A DNA stretch of 64,000 nucleotides. It comes from Parapristionchus giblindavisi. Lineage: Eukaryota; Nematoda; Chromadorea; Rhabditida; Diplogasteridae. The translations under genes were made by a program, and so were the position numbers. The notes under the pieces were generated by a model. That model had not been told where the DNA came from. It worked only from the letters and a program-made list of their open reading frames with translations, and searched no databases. The stretch is taken from positions 1,736,001 through 1,800,000 of the forward strand of contig CALSFV010000006.1 in NCBI GenBank assembly GCA_943737045.1, in the 5' to 3' direction. Below are positions 53,353 to 62,739 of this stretch, piece by piece; within the stretch, counting starts at the first letter, position 1; each line of letters opens with the position of its first letter.

Positions 53353-54765
53353 ATATTCGTCTTCATCACAAATAGAGTATCATTATACGATACAGTACTG
53401 AGAGAAGATCAAAGATCACAACAACACATAAACATCTTTATTCGGTATCGGTCAATCAATAATTCACTGTATTACCTTGTGGAGTTTACATCGCTGTAGA
53501 TCAATAAATATGATGCGTGAAGGCCTCATGCTTCTCGAAAGACTCGGTCTGAAACAATAGATATATAATTAAATCCATTATATTCGTCTTCATCACAAAT
53601 AGAGTATCATTATACGATACAGTACTGAGAGAAGATCAAAGATCACAACAACACATAAACAACTTTATTCGACATCGATCAATCAATAATTCACTGTATT
53701 ACCTTGTGGAGTTTACATCGCTGTAGATCAATAAATATGATGCGTGAAGGCCTCATACTTCTCGAAAGACGCGGTCTGAAACAATAGATATATAATTAAA
53801 TCCGTTATTTTCGTCTTCATCACACATACAGTATCATAATACGATACAGTACTGAGAGAAGATCAAAGATTAAAATCACAACAACACATAAACATCTTTA
53901 TTCGGTATCGGTCAATCAATAATTCACAGTATTACCTTGTGGAGTTTACATCGCTGTAGATCAATAAATATGATGCGTGAAGGCCTCATACTTCTCGAAA
54001 GACTCGGTCTGAAACTATAGATATATAATTAAATCCATTATATTCGTCTTCATCACAAATAGAGTATCATTATACGATACAGTACTGAGAGAAGATCAAA
54101 GATCACAACAACACATAAACATCTTTATTCGGTATCGGTCAATCAATAATTCACTGCATTACCTTGTGGAGTTTACATCGCTGTAGACCAATCAATATGA
54201 GGAGTGAAGGCCTCATGCTTCTCGAAAGACTCGGTCTGAAACAATAGATATATAATTAAATCCATTATATTCGTCTTCATCACAAATAGAGTATCATTAT
54301 ACGATACAGTACTGAGAGAAGATCAAAGATCACAACAACACATAAACATCTTTATTCGGTATCGGTCAATCAATAATTCACTGTATTACCTTGTGGAGTT
54401 TACATCGCTGTAGATCAATAAATATGATGCGTGAAGGCCTCATACTTCTCGAAAGACTCGGTCTGAAACAATAGATATATAATTAAATCCGTTATTTTCG
54501 TCTTCATCACAAATACAGTATAATAATACGATACAGTACTGAGAGAAGATTTAAGATTAAAATCACAACAACACAAAAACATCTTTATTCGGTATCGGTC
54601 AATCAATAATTCACTGTATTACCTTGTGGAGTTTACATCGCTGTAGACCAATCAATATGAGGAGCGAAGGCCTCATACTACTCGAAAGACTCGGTCTGAA
54701 ACAATTGATATATAATTAAATCCATTATGTTCGTCTTCATCACAAATAGAGTATCATAATACGAT
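53353..54765 (-). repeat. Inverted satellite block at the right end of the array
   Basis: About six monomers of the same satellite in reverse orientation, starting exactly at the tip of element copy 2. Variants resemble those at 41-46 kb (for example ATTATACGATAC and the TTTAAGATT form near 54550). The block ends at about 54765 within ...ATAATACGAT, then turns into unrelated sequence GCACAACTGG. In monomer terms this right boundary falls in the GTATC...GATAC palindrome, the same place where copy 1 inserted. Confidence 0.95.
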
Positions 54766-54879
54766 GCACAACTGGAAACGTACATGAATCCGAAAGCGAC
54801 ACACATGATTGTTTATGGTTGAGGGGGAGATGGCCAATGGTGGTTTCAGAAGTTGCACCGCGGACCTGCTAATCAATTT
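54766..54879. other. Unique sequence at the satellite border, no gene seen
   Basis: Sequence right after the array end. It holds only short open frames and no repeat that I recognise apart from the 39-bp segment that follows. Confidence 0.5.
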
Positions 54880-54918
54880 TTTCGATCGATGCATTTTCAC
54901 CAAATTCACGGCTAAAAT
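54880..54918 (-). repeat. 39-bp dispersed repeat, inverted partner of 56776-56814
   Basis: The reverse complement of this segment matches 56776-56814 at 37 of 39 bases, including GGTGAAAATGCATCGATCG. Flanks differ on both sides. The partner directly abuts the tip of the foldback element. It may be part of a dispersed repeat family or the conserved end of an unrecognised element. Confidence 0.6.
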
Positions 54919-55223
54919 CAAATCAAATCAAATCAAATAATTTTATTCCTGCATAAGAATATTACGGGATGGTATTCAGTACTTCTTATCACGTCATACG
55001 AGGTCAGGAATGACTAGTCTTCTTACGCCAAAGACATCGGTCCAGTGCATCGTTCGGTTGGGAAACACTTGAGAAGATAACTCACAATCCGAGATTGAAC
55101 ACGACCAAAACGAACACAGCGAATCCGAGCATCATGGGAAAGACGAACTAGTAGAGACTTGCAACAATTGGAGATACGGACGTCTTGTTGCGTAGAATGT
55201 CGCCGGACTTCAACTCTATCCAC
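54918..55223 (-). mobile_element. Possible 3' end of a non-LTR retroposon
   Basis: Read on the minus strand, a 66-codon open frame without an ATG start (55223 down to 55023) is followed by an untranslated stretch, an AATAAA-containing run (complement of TTTATT at 54942-54947) and a pentamer tail TTTGA x4 (54918-54937). AATAAA plus a short tandem tail is the usual 3' terminus of many LINE-type elements. The peptide itself (contains RRHSTQQDVRISNCCK) shows no motif I can identify. The tail could equally be a plain microsatellite. Confidence 0.25.
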
Positions 55224-55298
55224 TAATTACGGAGCGAAAGACATTTCGACCGCTCAGCATGAATGAAAGAGAAGAGAATAAAATGCTCTGTGTATTAT

Positions 55299-55593
55299 CT
55301 ACGGAAAGCGCACAATGGCGAAGAAGGGTATTAAGAAGGTGGAGACACTATGCCAGTCCAATTCTGCAACCACCCACTCACTAACTCTGCTTCCAATCAT
55401 CGGGTGCGATGGTTTCCAGAAGGAGAAGCTTTTCGTGCAGCTGGGCGAAAAGGTGGTCGTTTTCCTCCCACCGTGAACGTGTTCAGCCATTCCAATCTCT
55501 AGAACTCGACTGCCGTGGATCCATACATAATATGGCTAGTATGGACGGCAGTGTAGAGATTTCATACCCATCGCCATTGTGCACTTTCCGTAG
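55299..55593. repeat. Inverted repeat pair enclosing a small ORF
   Basis: CTACGGAAAGCGCACAATGG at 55299-55318 continues to a 23-bp arm that recurs inverted at 55571-55593 with one mismatch. Similarity continues weakly inward. A second hairpin, ACTGCCGT...ACGGCAGT, lies at about 55508-55557 near the right arm. The structure has the size of a small foldback or MITE, but no target duplication is evident. Confidence 0.5.
55315..55476 (+). CDS. Small ORF (53 aa) of coding-like composition, unknown
   Basis: The ATG at 55315 opens a 53-codon frame to TGA 55474-55476. The product begins MAKKGIKKVE and ends LGEKVVVFLPP. I do not recognise it. It stands out because its codons are rich in AAG, GTG, GAG, CAG and CTG, unlike the AT-rich surroundings. 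No splice consensus is obvious at its ends. The ATG lies inside the left arm of an inverted repeat, whose right arm carries a second ATG-GCG start on the other strand. It may be a fragment of a captured exon. Short length makes chance possible. Confidence 0.25.
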   Translation: MAKKGIKKVETLCQSNSATTHSLTLLPIIGCDGFQKEKLFVQLGEKVVVFLPP

Positions 55594-55599
55594 AGCTCC

Positions 55600-56660
55600 T
55601 GGAAGGGGAGGGATATGCGTTTTACATTTTTCAATTTTTAAAGGGACCGGGAAACGAAAAACAAGTTGATCTCATATTAAAGAGCTTGAAATTCTGTTTC
55701 GAAAAATATAAATCTTATATCATAAGAATTCTCTGGTAAGAAGAACGGCGCGGTTGAAAAACTACAGTCTGCTCCAGATAGCGGGAGCCTTTTCCTAATT
55801 GCCACACCAACTATTTGGGGACAACTTGAAATTGAATGTTTTGATGATAATTCTATCCGCAGCGGCTAATTATGAAGAATAAAACTCAATAATGGGCATT
55901 TTTGAGCTTTTCGATGAAGTTAGCATACTGTAGTTCGGAAACCTCGCCCGTGGTGTGGAGCAAGCTACAGTAATCCAACTTCTTACCACAGCGTCGTTTC
56001 AAACTTTCAAATACATATTTTTGATCAGTTTTTGTAGCTTATCAACATGAGATCAACTATTTTAACTATTTCGAATCGAAATTTTTGGATGCCAGCTGCC
56101 TTTAAAAGCTTTCTCGAAAAATATTTTTGACGTCTTCTTCAATTTCTGGCCTCATTTCATACTTCTATCAATCATGATGAGGTAGGAGGATGGCGCAAAT
56201 TCACCACTACAACCGATAAAAGGGTCGAATACTACGCGAAATGATAGGAGAGGGAGGGGTGGCCAAAAACCGAAGAAGTTCCACAAATATTTCTAAAAAA
56301 TCGTTTTGTTTTCTTAAACAAAACATTGTTTAAGTCCGAAAGTTTAAAAGTTTATGAATTTTGTTTTCCATACAATTTTGACATTATTTTTTTTTGTATA
56401 CTACCATCGTCTTCAATTCACAAAAAAAAGCTCTGCAATGACTACAAAATAATTAGTGTTTACGTTTGTTATTTAATTGTGATGTTACTGCACAAAATGT
56501 TGATATAAAAAATTTTTCTCGTCTTTCATCATCTTCCATCCTCATGTTAAAGCTCTGAAATGACAAAAAAAAGATTGAAACAATGAAAAAATAATGTAAG
56601 TGAAGTTGAGAAAGTTTGTAAAAATTAGCAAAAAAATTATGACCGGGTGGGAAAAGAACT
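55600..56660. other. AT-rich intergenic stretch, no gene found
   Basis: I see no frame with coding character, no splice-site series and no long repeat. Short CTACAGTA-type motifs recur near 55760, 55925 and 55965, a sequence common in small nematode repeats. From 56280 to 56660 the sequence is strongly AT-rich with A and T runs. Confidence 0.5.
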
Positions 56661-56668
56661 ATGGGGTA

Positions 56669-56735
56669 TTGGGAAGCTAGTCAGATGCGCTACTGATTGA
56701 GCCCTCGAGGCAGATGTTCGAACTATCTAACAGCG
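56669..56735 (+). repeat. tRNA-like fragment, possible SINE head
   Basis: GGGAAGCTAGTCAGATGCGC starting at 56671 resembles a tRNA 5' half with a box A region. About 40 bp later GATGTTCGAACTATC holds the GTTCGA core of box B. The arms do not pair well enough for a functional tRNA, and I can assign no anticodon. A tRNA-derived SINE head or decayed tRNA pseudogene is the likely reading. Confidence 0.3.
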
Positions 56736-56775
56736 CGTAGAGTATTTGAGCCCACTTCCTGGTAATACACAGGGC

Positions 56776-56814
56776 ATTTTAACCGGGAATTTGGTGAAAA
56801 TGCATCGATCGAAA
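56776..56814 (+). repeat. 39-bp dispersed repeat abutting the foldback element
   Basis: Inverted partner of 54880-54918 (37 of 39 identical). It ends exactly where the foldback tip GCAATGAG begins. No matching sequence exists beyond the other tip at 61398, so it is not part of that element's symmetrical ends. Confidence 0.6.
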
Positions 56815-57419
56815 GCAATGAGAACTGGGAGTCCATACTTGGGTGTTAGGAGTGTCCTCAGCCCTTATTGTACAAAACGGCTGAAATTTCTTGTTTGTGC
56901 CCTCAGGCTATTAGAAAAAATAATTTTTAAAAAAAACTTTAAAAAATCATAATTTCTCAAATTGTTGAGATGAAGTCTAAATACCATTTGTGATGCGTCT
57001 AGGGTGCACAGTGCTTGCTAATTCACTATTAGCATCGAATGTGCGCTGATTCCTAAACCACTTTTTTGACTCAAAATTGTGTTTTTTTTCGGACAAATCA
57101 TCCCTTGATTTAGTGAGTGCCCAAAATTTCCGACCAGGTATTGTAGCCTAAGCGATTCTGCATTGATTTAACTTAAAGCTGGGTTCTTCCCGATCGACCA
57201 TTTTGTCGAATTTTTCGTTCGAACTTCCGATATCGATGGTTTTCCCGAACAAATGCTGTATTTTCAAAACGGTTAGTGCGGAATTGTGGTCTACTCAAAG
57301 TTTAGAGGTGAGACTAGTAAAATGACACAAGAAGCTCATCACTTGGATCATTTTGAAAATTTCGATTTTCATGGTCCGAAAATTTCAAAATTTTTCAAGT
57401 TTGAAATGTTTTCATTTAT

Positions 57420-58048
57420 CACGGGTCTCCGGTAAAAGTGTAGCAAGGCCTGCCACTAGGAAAATTTTTTGTCTTCGATTTCGATGAAAGTTGGTCAGTG
57501 GGTGTGGTTGGGGGTCATGAGAAGGCCGAGCCACTTCATTTGGCCAAAATTGCAAATTATCGATTTTTTGTGATCTACCCTTGAAATGATCATAACTCGG
57601 TTCATTTTCATTGTACAGCGAGCTGACAGGTGTCATTCGAACCGTATTCTAATGCTCTCCAAAAAAGTACTTCATGACCCGTCCGCTGCAAAGTCGTCTT
57701 CAGGGCGAAAAACGCGAAAAACACATTTCTTGAACAAAAATGTGATCTGTTCTCGAAAATTTTCTCTTGAGTACACGCGTATTATTGCAGAAAATAAGTG
57801 TTCAGATGACGTACAAAATCGGTATGTTGTTCATTTGCCGTATCTCTGTCCTCCCAATTCCGTTTAATAGAGTACACGGGACTTAGTCTTTTTTTCCGCC
57901 TCAACAGTTTTTCGATCGTATCTGCCTTCAAAATGGTCCAATCGACTAATCGAAAAAAAAGGAAAATGATGCTCTCGGAAAGGCGAATAAAAAGTTCTAT
58001 CATGATCGAATAGCTATGACAACTCATTTTCGAGTTATTCGAGGAAAA
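57420..58048 (+). repeat. Terminal inverted repeat of copy 3, left arm
   Basis: Pairs with 59502-60136. Just inside the tip it reads GTGTAGCAAGGCCTGCCACT, while the other arm has a longer GC-rich insert at the same point (AAACGGCCGGGCCTG in the same sense). This is the site that also varies between the two arms of copy 1. Confidence 0.85.
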
Positions 58049-58183
58049 TCACTACACTTTCTCCTCTAATGAATGAACGGAAATGAAATTATTCTCTGCA
58101 CCGCTAAAAACTACCCAACCGACTTTATTTTATATTATGCATGAGAAAATATTATAAAAGCAATCAATATGTAATTATCAACA

Positions 58184-59340
58184 TCACTGATCGAAAAAGA
58201 GGGATGTAGACAAGTCAGGGCTTCATCCGTGAACAGAGTGTTCATCTCGGTTTTCATCCAATTGTAGATTGCATCGGAGGAGATAGTCAGATCATCCTCA
58301 TGTACTTTCACTTCATCCTCAATTCCTCCTCCCGCCTCATCATAGTCCTTCTCCCAGTTGTTGATGAAATCCATATCCAGTGCCACATCTCTCTTGGCTC
58401 TTGTGGTGCTTAGCTTCTTCTCTGTCTCTTCTTCTTCGCTAGCAGAGTCCGAATGCAGTTCTTGATCTGATCGTGTGGCATTCGGTTAGCGGGCATGATA
58501 TCCGTTCTGGCTTTCATTCTCTTCTCGAATTCTTATGCTCTCAGCTTGTTCCTGGCTGCGTAGAATTCCTTGAATTGATCGACCACCATCTGCTTGGCAA
58601 CTGAGTCGTATGGGGCAACAGGGTTGAAAAGGTGGCCGGTAAAAAAATCGGTAACGGTAAAATCAGTAAAACGGTATAAACGGTAAAACTCTGACAAACC
58701 CTGTAAAACCGCGAAAAATTGTAATTTTTTTATGCGACGTTTATTTCTTCGTTTTGAAATGATCTTCAGAACTGCGATATCGTGCCGGACACTATAAATG
58801 AACTATTTTGTTATTACTTTGACCGTAGTTACAACAAAAAATATTTCAATTTCTTCTGTTCGATTAATACATATTTGGAAATTGTTATTTATTGAGAGAG
58901 TAACTGTATGTCGAGACATAAAAACGCCTTCGGTTACGGGCAATTTCTCAAGATATCGACGTAATGTTACCAAAAATAACGCAGAATATCTAGTGTAAAT
59001 TTCGGTAATTACCGATGAGAAACCGTAAAATTTACCGGTCGGTAAATTTTAAGGTCAGGGACCGGTAAAATCGGTAAAAATCGGTAACGGAATTTTTTTC
59101 CGCCCAACCCTGTGGGGCACTCTTCTTCCAAATGCGAAGTGCCTAGTGGTCTCGGATTCTTCGGTGCCTTCTCGTATTCCTTGAATGATTCCGACAGTGG
59201 ACCGATTCCGACTCCTTGCTGAACCTCCTCGAGCATTCTGTTTTACAGTCCAAGGGCGAAAACTACCATTGATACTCCGGTCTGATCTTGTGTTCTCTGC
59301 CCCAGTGACGTTCAAGATTTCAATGACGGAGTAAAGTGGC
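58184..59340 (-). pseudogene. Broken zinc-finger gene of copy 3
   Basis: On the minus strand the 3' two thirds of the copy 1/2 gene are recognisable: MLEEVQQGVGIGPLSESF, then YDSVAKQMVVD, TDIMPANRM and GGGIEDEVKVHEDDLT. It is dead. The 5' part including the two finger cysteines is missing, and homology begins at about 59340 in the middle of the finger. Further damage is a hAT-type MITE splitting it at 58611-59120, an in-frame TAA (LRA stop EFEKR, near 58535), and a 1-base deletion near 58220 that shifts the last residues. The original stop is at 58184-58186. Over the 57 codons of the C-terminal stretch I count by eye about 13 codons with only silent differences from copy 1 and about 18 with replacements. 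That is fewer replacements than neutral drift would give, so the protein was probably constrained earlier. Confidence 0.85.
58619..59112. mobile_element. hAT-type MITE inserted in the zinc-finger pseudogene (494 bp)
   Basis: The ends are CAGGGTTG and CAACCCTG. They are flanked by TGGGGCAA (58611-58618) and TGGGGCAC (59113-59120), an 8-bp duplication with one mismatch. Removing the insert restores the alignment with copies 1 and 2 of the gene. CAG-type tips with an 8-bp TSD are the mark of the hAT superfamily. The interior is AT-rich with many CGGTAAA motifs near both ends and no transposase, so it is nonautonomous. Confidence 0.85.
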
Positions 59341-59501
59341 TCTCGCTTTGTAAATTGGTGAGGCGAAAAGGAGAAGAAAAAAGGGAAAGGAGACACTAAA
59401 GTGTGCATTAGATGATGAGATCAGTAAATGAAATAAGTAATTTCTGCAACAATTTTTCCATAACTGGCACAAAACAGCCGACTAAATCGATGTTGATAAG
59501 G

Positions 59502-60136
59502 TTTTCCTCGTATAACTCGAAAATGAGTTGTCATAGCTATTCGATCATGATAGAACTTTTTATTCGCCTTTCCGAGAGCATCATTTTCCTTTTTTCGATT
59601 ATTCGATTGGAACCATTTTGAAGGCAGATACGATCGAAAAACTGTTGAGGCGGAAAAAATGACTGTCCCGTGTACTCTATTAAACGGTATTGGGAGGACA
59701 GAGATACGGCAAATGAACAACATACCGATTTTGTACGTCATCTGAACACTTATTTTCTGCAATAATACGCTTGTACTCAAGAGAAAATTTTCGAGAACAG
59801 ATCACATTTTTGTTCAAGAAATGTGTCTTTCGCGTTTTTCGCCCTGAAGACGACTTTGCAGCGGACGGGTCATGAAGTACTTTTTTGGAGAGCATTAGAA
59901 TACGGTTCGAATGACACCTGTCAGCTCGCTGTACAATGAAAATGAACCGAGTTATGATCATTTCAAGGGTAGATCACAAAAAATCGATAATTTGCAATTT
60001 TGGCCAAATGAAGTGGATCGGCCTTCTCATGACCCCCAACCACACCCACTGACCAACTTTCATCGAAATCGAAGACAAAAAATTTTCCTAGTGGCAGGCC
60101 CGGCCGTTTTTGCTACACTTTTACAGGAGACCCGTG
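59502..60136 (-). repeat. Terminal inverted repeat of copy 3, right arm
   Basis: Inverted partner of 57420-58048. It ends in GGAGACCCGTG directly before TTAT at 60137. Open frames in this arm mirror those of the other arm and are not genes. Confidence 0.85.
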
Positions 60137-60371
60137 TTATGTGACTTATTGTGAAGTACTAATGATGTGAATAATATTCAGCCAACGCTCAATGGCTCAT
60201 CTCTCCTTTCAACCATTTTTCGAAATTTTTCGTTCTGAATGCGTGCGAAAAATCAGAATTGTGTTGGAATCAGTTTCCAACTTGATTTCTGTAACATTCT
60301 GTCATAGTACTTTACAATGTACATAATCAATATGAAAATCGTTATTTTTCGAAAATTCATATTTTTTTTGC

Positions 60372-60389
60372 CATGACCCCGGGGTCATG
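60372..60389. repeat. 18-bp perfect palindrome in the foldback spacer
   Basis: CATGACCCCGGGGTCATG is its own reverse complement. It lies between the two foldback arms in AT-rich sequence. A partial relative (ACTCCGGGTCACG) sits in the right arm near 60835. It could form a cruciform or bind a dimeric protein. No function is shown. Confidence 0.8.
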
Positions 60390-60557
60390 AAAATCGATTT
60401 TTCAAAAGTGAGCCTAATGCCGGGATTTCAGTTCTTCTATGTTTACTCGTCATGAAACTTCACATTGTCATTGTCATTTGCTCATTGACGCAACATTCGA
60501 GTCGACAAACTGCAATATTTCAGAAATTTGCCGTGAAAGTAGGCACTCAAATTGAAT
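60390..60557. other. Central spacer of the foldback element
   Basis: About 170 bp between the palindrome and the right arm, without an inverted partner and without a coding frame. Confidence 0.5.
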
Positions 60558-61428
60558 TTTATAAATTTTCGAAAATAAACGAATTTCATATTGATTATGC
60601 ACATTGCAAAGTACTATGACAGAATGTTACAGAAATCAAATTGGAAACTGATTCAAACACAATTCTGATTTTTCGCACGCATTCAGAACGAAAATTTTCG
60701 AAAGATGGTTGAAAGGAGAGATCAGTCATTGAGCATTGGCTGAATATTATTCACATCATTAGCACTTCACAATACGCAGCATATATGAAAACATTTCAAA
60801 CTTGAGATATTTTGAAATTTTCGACCATGAACTCCGGGTCACGAAAATCGAAATTTTCAAATTGATCCAAGTGATTGTCTTGCTGTATCATTTTACTGGT
60901 CTCACCTCGTAACTTTGTGTATACCACAATTCCGCCCCAATCGTTTGCAAAATACAGCTTTTGTTCAGGAAAACCATCGATGACGGAAGTTCGAGCAAAA
61001 AATTCGACAAAATGGTCGATCGGGAAGAACGCAGTTTTAAGTTAAATCAATGCAGAATTGCTTAGGCTACAATACCTGTTCAGAAATTTTGGGCACTCAC
61101 TAAAACAAGGGATGATTTGTCCAAAAAAAACACAATTTTGAGTCAAAAAAGTGGTTTAGGAATCAACGCACATTCGATGCTAATAGTGAATTAGCAAGCA
61201 CTGTGCACCCTAGACGCATCGCAAATGGTATTTAGACTTCACCTCAACAATTTGAGAAATTATGATTTTTTAAAGTTTAAAAAAAATATATATTTTTTCT
61301 AATAACCTAAGGGCACAAACAGGAAATTTCAGCCGTTTTGTGCAATAAGGGCAGGGGACACTCCTAACACCCAAGTATGGACTCCCAGTTCTCATTGCTA
61401 GCGCACGTGTCCGGGGGGTGGTCGAGTC

Positions 61429-61752
61429 TTAACAGCCATCTCTCTTAATTGTGGATTTCGCCCGCGGGATCTCGCGCGATATGCTGATAATATTCCTGTC
61501 ATCAAGGTGTTAGGTGATGCGTGAAATACCAGGCAATGAGGGTTGACGGGTTTTCACGGATTTGAGGGCCTTTTTATTGATACGGGAGATCGTTGACTGG
61601 TTTACATCAAGCTGGAGAGCAGGTTCGAATTTCTTAAGACCATTCATAACGCCGCGAAAGATTACAAGGGCAACAGACTCTTGATGAAAAATTTTTTGGC
61701 ACATTTTAATTTTTGTATAAAAAAGTAATTCACGTGTATTTATATCAGACAA
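61429..61752 (-). pseudogene. Tc1-like transposase fragment, N-terminal DNA-binding part
   Basis: The minus-strand frame contains QLDVNQSTISRINKKAL, a helix-turn-helix of the kind that opens Tc1/mariner transposases. A linker with PSLPGISRIT follows. After one in-frame TAA (61510-61512) the same frame continues HLDDRNIISISREIPRAKST, the second helix-turn-helix region of the family. The frame stops again at TAA 61429-61431. The catalytic DDE domain is absent. The fragment is cut close to the right tip of the foldback element (61398). The assignment rests on motif order recognised by eye. Confidence 0.65.
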
Positions 61753-62356
61753 TTCATCATATTCAGAACGAAAGTTCTTTTTAAAAAGCGTTCGAAATAT
61801 TGGAGATTTTGGGTTTTTTTTTGTTTTATTTTCTCATATTGACGGAATTCTTTTACAGAGATACGTAGTGGGATTAATATATGTCTTCGTTTGAAAAAAA
61901 TTCTTTACTATTCTGAATCCAGATACAATTCTCAGTATAACTATGAATTGCATCTGCATCTCTTATTGTATTCAGATTTATTCTTTGCAATTGTGAACTC
62001 TCGCTTTTTGGCTCATTCATATCTTATCTGCGTAAGCATAGGTTGTATACATTTGGTACCTTTATATTTTACAGTTTAGCTTCTTTCAAGACTAACCAAG
62101 CTTTAGTGACAGCTTTACTGTGGGGGATATTTTATGAGTGAATCTTTGAGATATCAATTCGTGTCTCTTTTCATTGAACGTAATCCATCAACCCTCTATT
62201 TATCATTCACTGCCAAACTTTCCATTACTCTCTCATATTGTTGACTCTACCCAAAACTTATCGATCATACTCTACAGTTCTACTCCAGTCTTTCAATATT
62301 ATTTACCCCATGTGCACTATATTTAGTATTTATCCGTCGATGATTATATAACGGGC

Positions 62357-62391
62357 GGGTAGAGAATGTACCGGGATGGGTAGAGAATGTA
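62357..62391 (+). repeat. Short direct repeat, GGGTAGAGAATGTA x2, period 21
   Basis: GGGTAGAGAATGTA occurs at 62357-62370 and 62378-62391. The 7-bp spacer CCGGGAT resembles the sequence before the first copy. It lies about 380 bp upstream of the carboxylesterase start and just after a TATATAA (62345-62351). It may be regulatory or simple duplication. Confidence 0.5.
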
Positions 62392-62604
62392 ATAGTGATT
62401 GTTTGCAAGAAATGTAGTGGGATAGATAGATGGACACGTGATAGAGACGCAGAGACAACAAGAAAGATGGGAATCTAAACAACCTTCAACTACTCAATGT
62501 TGTGGAATGGAAACTCTTTCTTCTCAATCGTTGATCGTCTCATATTCAATCAATTGCCCGATAATAACTCTTTTCGATGTTCTATCACCTCGTTGTCTAT
62601 TATT

Positions 62605-62610
62605 TTATCA
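62605..62610 (-). promoter_or_regulatory. Possible GATA-factor site
   Basis: TTATCA (TGATAA on the minus strand) lies about 160 bp upstream of the carboxylesterase ATG. Gut carboxylesterase genes of nematodes are classic GATA-factor targets, but one hexamer in AT-rich DNA is weak support. Confidence 0.15.
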
Positions 62611-62739
62611 TATATCTATATGTAACTATGATGTGAATAAGCAATAAAAAATCGTAGTCAAGGATTATTCTCTATTTACTTGTTGTCTACGACTTTTTTT
62701 TCTTTTAAGCCATCCGTTTTTCAATCAATAAAAGAGATC

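Larger units (their letters stand above)
57420..60136 (-). mobile_element. Zinc-finger TIR element, copy 3, old and broken, in reverse orientation
   Basis: Both tips are kept (CACGGGTCTCC... and ...GGAGACCCGTG). They are flanked by the direct repeat TTAT (57416-57419 and 60137-60140), a second, independent 4-bp TSD. TIRs are about 57420-58048 and 59502-60136 and differ at many positions from copies 1 and 2. The right arm of the host foldback keeps the corresponding uninterrupted site (near 60775-60785). The core contains a pseudogene of the zinc-finger protein on the minus strand and a later hAT-type insertion. Confidence 0.9.
56815..61398. mobile_element. Foldback (long-TIR) element, interrupted by other elements
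   Basis: The ends are GCAATGAGAACTGGGAGTCC and its reverse complement. The left arm runs 56815-57419 and resumes at 60137-60360 after the inserted zinc-finger element. The right arm is about 60558-61398. The arms match over roughly 830 bp with substitutions and small indels, for example an extra GTGACCCGGAGTT-type insertion in the right arm near 60835. Without its insertion the element is about 1.86 kb and has no coding frame, so it is nonautonomous. No target duplication is apparent: left flank GATCGAAA, right flank TAGCGCAC. It cannot be assigned to a superfamily. Confidence 0.75.
61753..62640. other. Intergenic region upstream of the carboxylesterase, no gene seen
   Basis: AT-rich, with short open frames that lack coding character or splice sites. 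A small direct repeat at 62357-62391 is listed separately. A CAATAAAAAA run at about 62642 could be the poly(A) signal of an upstream transcript, but I cannot identify one. Confidence 0.45.

Noticed and set aside
56326..56508. Open frame in the AT-rich intergenic stretch
   Set aside because: Low-complexity, Phe/Ile/Tyr-rich translation with no splice or family evidence.
58798..58998. 66-codon plus-strand frame inside the hAT-type MITE
   Set aside because: It lies in AT-rich MITE interior without similarity to a transposase. Probably chance.
62438..62647. Open frame just upstream of the carboxylesterase
   Set aside because: No coding composition or homologous motif. It overlaps the presumed promoter region.
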